From Tistlia sp040905785 (lineage in GTDB: Bacteria; Pseudomonadota; Alphaproteobacteria; Kiloniellales; DSM-21159), in NCBI RefSeq assembly GCF_040905785.1, contig NZ_JBBDQW010000006.1, forward strand, positions 124,001-188,000: a stretch of 64,000 bases of DNA, given 5' to 3'. The position numbers and the translations under genes were made by a program. The notes beneath the pieces were generated by a model. It ran no database searches. It was not told where the DNA came from and saw only the letters and a list, made by a program, of their open reading frames with translations. This document shows positions 50,098-57,971 of this stretch, piece by piece (positions within the stretch are counted from its first letter, which is position 1; each line of letters opens with the position of its first letter).

Positions 50098-51447
50098 TCA
50101 GAGGTTGAGCCGGTCACGCCAGCGGTAGAAAGCGACCGAGGGCGCCAGGAACCAGGGATTGCCGCGGTAGAGCGGCCGGGTGTCGAAGGCCAGGCCGTCG
50201 AAGGCGGTGCGGCCCTCGGCCAGGCCCAGGACCTGCTGGCCGACGCGCATGCCCAGGTAGCCGGCCATGGAGACGCCGGAGCCGCAGTAGCCCATGGCGT
50301 AGTGCAGGCCGTCCTGGCGGCCGACGTGGGCCAGCTCGTCGAAGGTGTAGGCGACGAAGCCGACCCAGGAGTGGCTGATCCGGGTCTCGGCCAGCTCCGG
50401 GAAGATCCGGGTCATGGCGGCGTGCAGGCGCGGCCCGCTGACCCTGGGGTCGGTCTCGGAGAAGGAGACGCGGCCGCCGAACAGGATGCGCTGCCGGTCC
50501 GGCGAGGCGCGATAGTAGTAGACGACCTTGCGGCTGTCGCCGACGACGCGGTCGCGCGGCATCAGCCGGTCCATCAGCCCGGGCGCGAGCGGCTCGGTGG
50601 CGATGATGTAGCTGCCGATCGGAATCACCCGCCGGCGCTGCCAGGGCGTCAGGCTGCCGGTGTAGCCGTTGGTCGCGACCACGACCTCGCGCGCCCGGAT
50701 CGTGCCGAGCGGCGTCGCGACCTCGAAGCCCTCACCCTCGCGCCGGATGCCCTCGGCCGGGCAGTGGGAGACCACGGTCGCCCCCGCCGCCTGGACCAGC
50801 CCCAGCAGACCGAGGTGGTAGCGGCCGGGGTCGAGCACGGCGTGGCGCGGGTAGACGATGCCGCCGTGGTAGGCGTCGGTGCCGAGCTCGCTGCGCTGCT
50901 CGGCGCGCGGCACCAGCCGGCCGTCGCTCTCCAGGCCCTTGGGCTCGCGGCTGAGCGCGCGGCCCAGCTTCTCGTACTGCGCCGGGTTGTGGGCGGCGTG
51001 GAAGCGCCCGCAGACCCGGAAGTCGCAGTCGAGGCCCTCGGCCGCGAGGAAGTCGCCCGTCCAGGCCAGGGCGTCGTGGCCTTCCCTGAGGATCGCGTAG
51101 GCCTTGTCGGCGCCGTAGCGGGCGGCCAGCGCGTCGTACTTCGGCTTGATCGAGGTGCTGATCTGCCCGCCGTTGCGCGAGCTGCAGCCCCAGCCCGCGG
51201 CCTCGGCGTCGAGCACCACGGTCGAGCGGCCGCCACGCGCCGTCTGCAGGGCGGCATGGAGGCCGGTGTAGCCCGAGCCGATGACCAGGACGTCGGCCTC
51301 CGCCGGCAGCGCCGCCGCCGGCAGCCTCGGCCGCGGCGCGGCCTCCCACCAGAAGGGCTCGGCCTTGAAATCCTCGGTGAACAACGCCCCGCCCGCCGGT
51401 GCCCCGGCACCCGCGGGCCTCGCACTACCCTGCCCCACCCTCGTCAC
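50098..51447 (-). CDS. FAD-dependent amine oxidoreductase (DAO/PuuB-like)
   Basis: This 449-residue flavoprotein has an N-terminal segment (FTEDFKAEPFWWEAAPRPRL) typical of gamma-glutamylputrescine oxidase-like enzymes. FAD binding ADVLVIGSGYTGLHAALQTA and WGCSSRNGGQISTSIKPKYD follow, and later RILFGGRVSFSETDP and HYAMGYCGSGVSMAGYLGMR. It probably oxidises a C-N bond of an amine or N-methyl compound to an aldehyde, which the aldehyde dehydrogenase encoded just upstream would take further. It lies 21 bases after that gene. Confidence 0.88.
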   Translation of the reverse strand: MTRVGQGSARPAGAGAPAGGALFTEDFKAEPFWWEAAPRPRLPAAALPAEADVLVIGSGYTGLHAALQTARGGRSTVVLDAEAAGWGCSSRNGGQISTSIKPKYDALAARYGADKAYAILREGHDALAWTGDFLAAEGLDCDFRVCGRFHAAHNPAQYEKLGRALSREPKGLESDGRLVPRAEQRSELGTDAYHGGIVYPRHAVLDPGRYHLGLLGLVQAAGATVVSHCPAEGIRREGEGFEVATPLGTIRAREVVVATNGYTGSLTPWQRRRVIPIGSYIIATEPLAPGLMDRLMPRDRVVGDSRKVVYYYRASPDRQRILFGGRVSFSETDPRVSGPRLHAAMTRIFPELAETRISHSWVGFVAYTFDELAHVGRQDGLHYAMGYCGSGVSMAGYLGMRVGQQVLGLAEGRTAFDGLAFDTRPLYRGNPWFLAPSVAFYRWRDRLNL

Positions 51448-51468
51448 TCCCCAGATTGATTCGGTGGC

Positions 51469-52986
51469 TCAGGATGCCCGGATTCGCGCGGCGACGCTCT
51501 TGACCTTGCAGTAGGCGCGCAAGCCGTCGAGGCCCTTCTCGCGGCCGAAGCCCGACAGGCGGTTGCCGCCGAAGGGCGTCTCGATGCCGCCGGCGAAGTA
51601 CTCGTTGACGTAGACCTGCCCGCAGTCGAGGTCGCGGGCCAGCGCCAGGGCGCGGTCGACGTCGCGCGTGTAGATGCCGGCGACCAGGCCGTAGTCGGTG
51701 CCGTTGGCGAGCGCCAGGGCGTGCGCCGCGTCCTCGGCGACCTGCACCGAGAGCACCGGCCCGAAGATCTCCTCCTGGACGCAGGGGTCCGAAGGCTCCA
51801 GGGCGTCGAGGATGGTCGGCTGGAAGAACCAGCCGGCGCCGGTCTCGGGGTCGACGGTCGTCTCGCCGCCGGTCGCGACGGCGACGCCGCGCGCCTTGGC
51901 CGCCTCGACGTAGCCGCGGATCCTGGCGAGCTGCGCCGGCGAGCTGATCGGGCCGACCTGGGGGTCGCGCAGGCCGTGGCCGAGGCTGAGCGCGCGGGTC
52001 CGGCGCACCAGCTCCTCCAGGAAGCCGTCGTGCAGGCCGCGCTCGACGACCAGGCGCGAGCCGGCCGAGCAGATCTGCCCGGCGTTCTCCCAGATCGCGC
52101 CCATGACGCCCTCCAGCGCCGCCTCGCGGTCGCAGTCGGCGAGCACCACGACCGGCGACTTGCCGCCGAGCTCCAGGGTCACGCTGGCGATGCTGCGGGC
52201 GGCGGCCGCCATGACCGTGCGGCCGGTCTCGACCGAGCCGGTGAAGGTGACGTGGCGCACCGCCGGGTCGGCGACCAGCGGCGCCCCGGCCTCGGCGCCG
52301 GTGCCGGTGACGACGTTGCAGACGCCGTCGGGCAGGCCGGCGCGCTGCAGCAGCTCGGCCAGCAGCAGCGCCGTCATCGGCGTCTGCTCGGCCGGCTTGG
52401 CGACGACCGAGCAGCCGGCGGCGAGCGCCGGCGCCAGGCCGCGCGCAGCGGTCGAGATCGGGTAGTTCCAGGGAATCACGTGGGCCGTGACCCCGACCGG
52501 CTCGATCAGGGTGTAGGCCAGGTAGTCGCGGCCGAGCGGGATGGTCTCGCCCTGCAGCTTGTCGCAGGCCCCGGCGTAGTACTCGAAGGCGCGCGCGGCA
52601 CCCCGCACGTCGCCGGCGGCCTCGCCGAGCGGCTTGCCGCAGTCCAGACTCTCGGCCACGGCGAAGCGCGCCGCCTCGGCGCGCAGCAGCTCGGCGGCGC
52701 GCTGCAGCACGCGGCCGCGCTCGGCCGGCGCCGTCGCCGACCAGCGCCGGAAGCCCTCGCGGGCCGAGGCCACGGCCTCGGACACGTCTGCGGCGTCGCC
52801 CGCGGCGAAGCGCGCGTAGGCGCGGCCGGAGCCGGGATCCCAGCTCTCCAGGCTGCGGCCGGCCGCGGGCGCCTGCCAGGCGCCGTCGATCCAGTGGCGC
52901 TCCGGCAGCGCCAGGACGGCGGCGGCCTCCTCGCCGGCCGCCAGGACCCGGGCGGCGAGCCCCTGCAACGTCTCGCTCTCGGCCAT
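51469..52986 (-). CDS. NAD(P)-dependent aldehyde dehydrogenase
   Basis: This 505-residue ALDH superfamily enzyme starts MAESETLQGLAARVLAAGEE. It has the cofactor region IPWNYPISTAARGLAPALAA and FTGSVETGRTVM. The catalytic Glu lies in VTLELGGKSPVVVLAD, the catalytic Cys in ENAGQICSAGSRLVVE, and EEIFGPVLSV follows. It is most like betaine-aldehyde/aminobutyraldehyde dehydrogenases, in keeping with an amine-catabolic operon. One base separates it from the enolase-superfamily gene. Confidence 0.93.
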   Translation of the reverse strand: MAESETLQGLAARVLAAGEEAAAVLALPERHWIDGAWQAPAAGRSLESWDPGSGRAYARFAAGDAADVSEAVASAREGFRRWSATAPAERGRVLQRAAELLRAEAARFAVAESLDCGKPLGEAAGDVRGAARAFEYYAGACDKLQGETIPLGRDYLAYTLIEPVGVTAHVIPWNYPISTAARGLAPALAAGCSVVAKPAEQTPMTALLLAELLQRAGLPDGVCNVVTGTGAEAGAPLVADPAVRHVTFTGSVETGRTVMAAAARSIASVTLELGGKSPVVVLADCDREAALEGVMGAIWENAGQICSAGSRLVVERGLHDGFLEELVRRTRALSLGHGLRDPQVGPISSPAQLARIRGYVEAAKARGVAVATGGETTVDPETGAGWFFQPTILDALEPSDPCVQEEIFGPVLSVQVAEDAAHALALANGTDYGLVAGIYTRDVDRALALARDLDCGQVYVNEYFAGGIETPFGGNRLSGFGREKGLDGLRAYCKVKSVAARIRAS

Positions 52987-52987
52987 G

Positions 52988-54091
52988 TCAGTTCGCCTCG
53001 CTGATCAGGTGGTCGGCGCGCTCGAGCCAGGCCGGGTCGATCTCGACGCCCCAGCCGGGCGCGTCGGTGACCGTGACGTGGCCCTCGGTCACGGCGAAGG
53101 GCTCGCCCAGGAACAGGCCCTCCTGCCAGGGATAGTAGTCCGGTCCCTCGATCGAGAGCTCCAGGTAGGGCCCGGCGTTGGGAATAGCGCGCAGCAGGTG
53201 CATGGTGAAGAGCGTGACCAGGGAGAGGTTGGCGCTATGGGGCGTGCAGGGCAGGCCTGCCGCCTCGGCCATGCGCGCCACGCGCAGGGTCCGGACCAGG
53301 CCGCCGAGGTAGCAGACGTCGGGCTGGACGACGTCGACGGCGCCCATCTCGATCATGTGCCGCCAGCTCGGCAGCAGGCAGTCCTGCTCGCCGCCGGTGA
53401 CGTCGAGGGACAGGGCCTCGCGGACCTCGCGGGTCTGCTCCAGCTCCCACCAGGGGCAGGGCTCCTCGTAGTGGCAGATGCCCTGGTCCTCGAGCAGCCG
53501 CCCGACCTCGATCGCGCGCTTCGGCGAGAAGCCGCTGTTGGCGTCGGCGAGCAGCGTCGCCTCCGGGCCCAGCGCCTTGCGCAGGGCCGGCACGATCGCC
53601 TCGGTGCGCCCCGGCCACTCGTCGACGTCGTGGCCGAACTCGGCGCCGACGCGGAACTTGAAGGCCTCGAAGCCATGACGGTCGCGCAGCCGGAGGAAGC
53701 GCTCGGCTTCCTGCTCCGGCGTGATGTCGCGCTTCATCGAGGAGGCATAGGCGCGCAGCCGGCCCGGCGTGCCGCCGAGCAGCTCGCAGACGCTGCGCCC
53801 CTCCAGCTTGCCGCGCAGGTCCCAGAGCGCCGTCTCCAGGCCGCCGAGGGCGCGGAACAAGTAGGGGCCGGGAAACTTCAGCTCCTTCTCCGGCACCAGG
53901 TCGACCAGGGCGTCGATCGCCAGGGCGTCGGCGCCGAGCGACCAGGGCGCGACCTGGCGGTGCAGCACCTGGGCGGTGATGTCGGCGTTGTAGGTCGACA
54001 TCTGGCCCCAGCCCTGGCGCCCCTCGTCCGTGGTCACGCGCACGAAGCCGACGTAGCGGCTGGAGAAGGTCTCTATCGAGCGGATCTTCAT
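52988..54091 (-). CDS. Enolase-superfamily (mandelate racemase-type) dehydratase/racemase
   Basis: This 367-residue protein starts MKIRSIETFSSRYVGFVRVT at 54091; a longer frame to 54130 is less likely. It has the MR-subgroup capping domain and barrel: the base region FEAFKFRVGAEFGHDVDEW, metal ligands in LLADANSGFS, ICHYEEPCPWWE and DVTGGEQDCLLP, and the His in PCTPHSANLSLVT. It abstracts a proton alpha to a carboxylate, leading to racemisation or dehydration of a sugar acid or amino acid derivative. It is divergent from the MocR gene and first in the catabolic operon. The substrate is unknown. Confidence 0.88.
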   Translation of the reverse strand: MKIRSIETFSSRYVGFVRVTTDEGRQGWGQMSTYNADITAQVLHRQVAPWSLGADALAIDALVDLVPEKELKFPGPYLFRALGGLETALWDLRGKLEGRSVCELLGGTPGRLRAYASSMKRDITPEQEAERFLRLRDRHGFEAFKFRVGAEFGHDVDEWPGRTEAIVPALRKALGPEATLLADANSGFSPKRAIEVGRLLEDQGICHYEEPCPWWELEQTREVREALSLDVTGGEQDCLLPSWRHMIEMGAVDVVQPDVCYLGGLVRTLRVARMAEAAGLPCTPHSANLSLVTLFTMHLLRAIPNAGPYLELSIEGPDYYPWQEGLFLGEPFAVTEGHVTVTDAPGWGVEIDPAWLERADHLISEAN

Positions 54092-54172
54092 GGGGCTCGG
54101 GGTCCGGGTCTGGCTGGCGTGACAGGGCACGCGGGAGCGGTCCTTCCTACAGAGGCCCTAAGTGGTCTGGAC

Positions 54173-54189
54173 GGAAGGTCCATTCTGGA
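54173..54189. promoter_or_regulatory. Candidate MocR operator in the divergent regulator/enolase promoter
   Basis: The second copy of GGAAGGTCCATTCTGGA lies between the divergent start codons at 54091 and 54234. Just before it is TCTGGAC (54166-54172), and TCTGGAT occurs within and after the site, giving direct CTGGA(C/T) repeats. From memory, CTGGAC direct repeats are bound by TauR-type MocR regulators. Confidence 0.65.
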
Positions 54190-54233
54190 TAATCTTGGAG
54201 TCCGATTCGCCGCCAAGCGGGGACCCGACAGCC

Positions 54234-55874
54234 ATGGTCAAGACCTCCGGTGGCGCGCTTCTGCTCTCCCTGAAGCTCGACCAGGGCTCGGCCAAGCCGC
54301 TGAGCAGCCAGCTCTGCCTCGCCCTGCGCGAGCTGATCCTCTCGGGCGCGCTGCGCGCCGGCGACCGCCTGCCGGCCAGCCGCACCGTCGCCCGCGACCT
54401 CGGCGTCTCGCGCACCACGGTGATCGAGGCCTTCGCCCGGCTGCAGGCCGAAGGGCTGATCGAGGCGCGCGTCGGCGCCGGCTCCTACGTCAGCGCGGCG
54501 CTCGACGGCCCCCGCCCCTCGCCGGCGGGCGCGCCCGCGGCGGCCCCGGCCCCCCCGCCCCCGCGCCTGTCTGAGACCATGACGCGGCGCGCCGAGACCT
54601 TCTTCGACCGGCTGCCGCACGAGCCGCGCGCCTTCACCACGGCGATGCCGGCCTTCGACGCCTTTCCGATGGCGCTCTGGTCGCGCCATGTCGCCAAGCA
54701 CTGGCGCGACCAGCGCGAGGTCGTGCTCGGCTACGGCGACAGCCAGGGCTACCTGCCGCTGCGCCGGGCCGTCGCCGCGCACCTGCGCGCCAACCGGGCG
54801 ATCGCCTGCGAGCCCGAACAGATCTTCATCGTCAACGGCGCCCAGCACGGCTTCCAGCTGATCGCCAGCATCCTGCTCGACCCCGGCGATCCCGTGTGGA
54901 TCGAGAACCCCGGCGCGATCGGCGCCCGCAACTGCTTCGCCGCGGCCGGCGCCGAGCTGGTGCCGGTGCCGGTCGACGAGGAGGGCCTGGTGGTCGAGGC
55001 CGGGCTGGTGCAGGCGCCGGGCTTCCGCCTGGCCTTCGTGACGCCCTCGCACCAGCAGCCGATGGGCAGCACCATGAGCCTGCGCCGCCGTCTCGCCCTG
55101 CTGGCCGCCGCCGAACAGGCCGACGCCTGGATCGTCGAGGACGACTACGACGGCGAGTTCTGCTACGCCGGCCGGCCGCCGCCGACCTTGAAGAGCACCG
55201 ACAGCGCCGGCCGCGTGATCTACGTCGGGACCTTCTCGAAGTCGCTGTTCCCGGCGCTGCGCCTCGGCTACGTGCTGGTGCCGCCGGGCCTGGTCGAGGT
55301 CTTCGACAAGGCGATGCGCTGCTTCGTGCCGGGCGTGCCCTCGAACCCTCAGGCGGTGGTCGCCGACTTCATGGAGGAGGGCAACTTCGCGACCCACATC
55401 CGGCGCATGCGCAAGCTCTACGCCGAGCGCCACGAGGCCCTGCTGGCGGCGGCGCGCGCGCGGCTCGGCGGCCTGCTCGAGGTCGTGCCGACCGGCACCG
55501 GCCTGCACACCGTCGGCCTGCTCGCCCCCGTCCTGGAGGAGACCGAGGTCGCGCGCCGCGCCTGGGAGCGCGGCATCACCGTGGTACCCCTGCAGCGCTT
55601 CGCCCTCGCCCCGATCGCCGCGCGCGGCCTGGTCCTCGGCTTCAGCGGCGTCGGCCCGGCCGAGCTCAAGCGCGGCGTGGCGGTGCTGGGAGCGGTGATG
55701 GAGGAGGTGCTGGCGGAGGCGGCCGCGGCGCCCTCTCTCGTCGACCGCCATCCCCGCCCCCCCTCTCGTCATCCCCGCGGAAGCGGGGATCCCGAGGAAG
55801 AGGCCGCGGACACGAGCCCGACCGCGTCTGCGCAGGCGGCGCCTGTCTCTGGATCCCCGCTTTCGCGGGGATGA
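54234..55874 (+). CDS. MocR-family regulator (GntR-type HTH fused to aminotransferase-like domain)
   Basis: This 546-residue protein starts MVKTSGGALLLSLKLDQGSA at 54234. The winged helix-turn-helix (~20-90) has GDRLPASRTVARDLGVSRTT. A Pro/Ala linker leads to a fold-type I aminotransferase domain with YGDSQGYLPLRRAVAAHLRA, VEDDYDGEFCY and the PLP Lys in VGTFSKSLFPALRLGY. It should control the divergent catabolic operon and the transporter through the shared 17-bp site. The last ~40 residues (after ~505) are read through two REP-like repeats (SRHPRGSGDPEEE... to SGSPLSRG) and are probably not part of the fold. Confidence 0.93.
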   Translation: MVKTSGGALLLSLKLDQGSAKPLSSQLCLALRELILSGALRAGDRLPASRTVARDLGVSRTTVIEAFARLQAEGLIEARVGAGSYVSAALDGPRPSPAGAPAAAPAPPPPRLSETMTRRAETFFDRLPHEPRAFTTAMPAFDAFPMALWSRHVAKHWRDQREVVLGYGDSQGYLPLRRAVAAHLRANRAIACEPEQIFIVNGAQHGFQLIASILLDPGDPVWIENPGAIGARNCFAAAGAELVPVPVDEEGLVVEAGLVQAPGFRLAFVTPSHQQPMGSTMSLRRRLALLAAAEQADAWIVEDDYDGEFCYAGRPPPTLKSTDSAGRVIYVGTFSKSLFPALRLGYVLVPPGLVEVFDKAMRCFVPGVPSNPQAVVADFMEEGNFATHIRRMRKLYAERHEALLAAARARLGGLLEVVPTGTGLHTVGLLAPVLEETEVARRAWERGITVVPLQRFALAPIAARGLVLGFSGVGPAELKRGVAVLGAVMEEVLAEAAAAPSLVDRHPRPPSRHPRGSGDPEEEAADTSPTASAQAAPVSGSPLSRG

Positions 55875-55877
55875 CGG
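55767..55877. repeat. REP-like doublet overlapping the 3' end of the MocR gene
   Basis: Two inverted units, 55767-55796 and 55850-55877, have the cores CCCCGCGGAAGCGGGG and CCCCGCTTTCGCGGGG with the TCAT/ATGA flanks. The stop codon TGA of the MocR gene (55872-55874) is the TGA of the second unit's ATGAC edge. Confidence 0.93.
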
Positions 55878-55963
55878 AAGACGGGCGGGTGCGACGGAAA
55901 AAGCGACCGGGACGGGGCGCGGGCGGCGGAGCGGGAGGGCGAAGGAGCGAGAGGGGTGGGTCC

Positions 55964-57364
55964 CTAGAAGTGGATCGCGCGGCCGTAGGCCGAGAGCACG
56001 GACTCGTGCATCATCTCGGAGAGGGTCGGATGCGGGAAGACGGTCTGCATCAGCTCCTGCTCGGTGGTCTCCAGGTTCATGGCGACGACGTAGCCCTGGA
56101 TCAGCTCGGTGACCTCGGCGCCGACCATGTGGGCGCCCAGCAGCTGGCCGGTCTTGGCGTCGAAGACCGTCTTGACCAGGCCCTCGGACTCGCCGAGCGC
56201 GATCGCCTTGCCGTTGCCGATGAAGGGGAAGCGGCCGACCCGGACCTCGTGGCCGGCCTCCTTGGCCTTCTTCTCGGTCAGGCCGACCGAGGCGATCTGC
56301 GGGTGGCAGTAGGTGCAGCCCGGGATCTTCAGCTTGTCCATCTCGTGGGGATGGCCGCCGGCGATCGCCTCGACGCAGAGCACGCCCTCGTGGCTGGCCT
56401 TGTGGGCCAGCATCGGCGGCCCGGCAACGTCGCCGATGGCGTAGACGCCCGGCTCGTCGGTCTTGCCGAGGCCGTGGGTGACGATCAGGCCGCGCTCGGT
56501 CTTCACCTTGGTGTTCTCGAGGCCCAGGTCCTCGACGTTGCCGACCACGCCGACCGCCGAGATCACGCGATCCACGGTCAGCTTCGTGTTCTTGCCCTTC
56601 TCGTCTTCCAGGGTCGCGGTGACCGAATCCGAGCCCTTCTCCAGCTTCGCGACCTTGGTCGAGGTCAGGATCTTCAGGCCCTGCTTCTCGAGCTGCTTGC
56701 GGGCGTGGCCGGCGATCTCCTCGTCCTCGGCCGGCAGGATCTGCGGCAGGATCTCGACCACCGTGACCTCGGCGCCGAGCGTGAGGAAGAAGCTGGCGAA
56801 CTCGATGCCGATGGCGCCCGAGCCCATGACCAGCAGCGACTTCGGCATCTTCTCGGGCACCATGGCCTCGAAGTAGGTCCAGACCAGCTTCTTGTCGGGC
56901 TCGAGGCCGGGCAGCACGCGCGGCCGCGCGCCGGTCGCCAGGATGATGTGCTTGGCCGCGTAGCTGCTCTTCTTGCCGTCCTTGTCGGCGACCTCGACCT
57001 TGCCGCCGCCCTTCAGGGTGCCGCGGCCCAGCAGCGTCGTCACCTTGTTCTTCTTCAGCAGGTGCGTCACGCCCTGGTTGAGCTGCTTGGCGACGGCGCG
57101 CGAGCGCTTGACCACGGCGGCGTTGTCGAAGCCGATCTTCTCGGCCGAGAGGCCGTAGTCCTTGGCGTGCTGAAAGGTCCGGTAGACCTCGGCCGAGCGC
57201 AGCAGCGCCTTGGTCGGGATGCAGCCCCAGTTGAGGCAGATGCCGCCGAGCTCCGCGCGCTCGACGACGGCCGCCTTGAGGCCGAGCTGCGCGGCGCGGA
57301 TCGCAGCGACGTAGCCGCCCGGCCCGGAGCCGACGACGATCAGATCGAAGGAGGTCTCGGCCAT
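55964..57364 (-). CDS. lpdA: Dihydrolipoyl dehydrogenase (E3)
   Basis: This 466-residue flavoprotein disulfide reductase starts MAETSFDLIVVGSGPGGYVA. The redox-active disulfide is in GGICLNWGCIPTKALLRSAE. NAD binding MGSGAIGIEFASFFLTLGAE, FAD motif VYAIGDVAGPPMLAHKASHE, and the interface HPTLSEMMHE with its catalytic His-Glu pair follow. It reoxidises the dihydrolipoyl groups of the pyruvate dehydrogenase complex. It is last in the pdh operon, 5 bases after the VOC gene. Confidence 0.96.
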   Translation of the reverse strand: MAETSFDLIVVGSGPGGYVAAIRAAQLGLKAAVVERAELGGICLNWGCIPTKALLRSAEVYRTFQHAKDYGLSAEKIGFDNAAVVKRSRAVAKQLNQGVTHLLKKNKVTTLLGRGTLKGGGKVEVADKDGKKSSYAAKHIILATGARPRVLPGLEPDKKLVWTYFEAMVPEKMPKSLLVMGSGAIGIEFASFFLTLGAEVTVVEILPQILPAEDEEIAGHARKQLEKQGLKILTSTKVAKLEKGSDSVTATLEDEKGKNTKLTVDRVISAVGVVGNVEDLGLENTKVKTERGLIVTHGLGKTDEPGVYAIGDVAGPPMLAHKASHEGVLCVEAIAGGHPHEMDKLKIPGCTYCHPQIASVGLTEKKAKEAGHEVRVGRFPFIGNGKAIALGESEGLVKTVFDAKTGQLLGAHMVGAEVTELIQGYVVAMNLETTEQELMQTVFPHPTLSEMMHESVLSAYGRAIHF

Positions 57365-57369
57365 CTTCG

Positions 57370-57792
57370 CTATCCCATGCCCAGTTTGGCGGCGAGCTCC
57401 TGGTCCCAGAAGACCGCCTCGATCTTGTGCCCGTCGGGGTCGCGCAGGAAGGCGCCGTAGTAGGGCGCGCCGTACGCCTCGCGCGGTCCCGGCGCGCCCG
57501 CGTCGCTGGCCCCGGCGGCGAGCCCCTCGCGGTGGAAGGCCTCGACCTGCGCCTGCGAGGTGGCGCCGAAGCCGACGTGCGTGCCGTTGCCGACCGAGGC
57601 CGGCCGGCCGTCGACGGGCGTCTGCACCCAGAACTCCGGATAGGCCCGACCGTAGGCGACCGCGCCCGGATGCTCCAGGACCCGGCCGATGCCGAGCGCC
57701 GTCAGCAGGCGGTCGTAGAAGGCCGTCGCCCGCTCGAAGTCGTCGGTGCCGACCGAGACGTGGGACAGGATGCTTGGGTTCTCTTCGCTCAT
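57370..57792 (-). CDS. VOC-superfamily (glyoxalase/bleomycin-resistance fold) protein
   Basis: This 140-residue protein starts MSEENPSILSHVSVGTDDFE at 57792. It has paired beta-alpha-beta-beta-beta modules: ERATAFYDRLLTALGIGRVL, GTHVGFGATSQAQVEAFHRE, and the C-terminal AFLRDPDGHKIEAVFWD with the typical metal Glu position. The activity of such small VOC proteins cannot be told from sequence. It sits inside the pyruvate dehydrogenase operon between pdhC and lpdA. A longer frame to 57879 would start inside an intergenic palindrome and is rejected. Confidence 0.85.
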   Translation of the reverse strand: MSEENPSILSHVSVGTDDFERATAFYDRLLTALGIGRVLEHPGAVAYGRAYPEFWVQTPVDGRPASVGNGTHVGFGATSQAQVEAFHREGLAAGASDAGAPGPREAYGAPYYGAFLRDPDGHKIEAVFWDQELAAKLGMG

Positions 57793-57852
57793 TGGGGCAG
57801 TTCCTAGCTCGGGCAGCTCGGCTTCCTCGATCCGATAGCGGCAGGGCCGGGG

Positions 57853-57949
57853 CGCTTCATGGTTCGACAGGCTCACCATGAAGCGACGGAACAGACGGCG
57901 CCGGCCCCTGGTCGTGCTTCATGGTGAGCCTGTCGAACCATGACGCACG
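57853..57949. repeat. Inverted pair of REP-like elements (TTCGACAGGCTC family)
   Basis: The left element 57853-57885 and the right element 57913-57949 are near reverse complements. Each is itself a hairpin (CGCTTCATGGT / ACCATGAAGCG in the left copy). They fill the gap between pdhC and the VOC gene. Confidence 0.92.
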
Positions 57950-57971
57950 AGCGAGCACCGGCATCGGATCC

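Noticed and set aside
57793..57879. An upstream extension of the VOC gene starting MVSLSNHEAP
   Set aside because: This stretch is a translation of the TTCGACAGGCTC repeat edge; the same peptide appears wherever that repeat is read in this frame. ATG 57792 starts the conserved fold.
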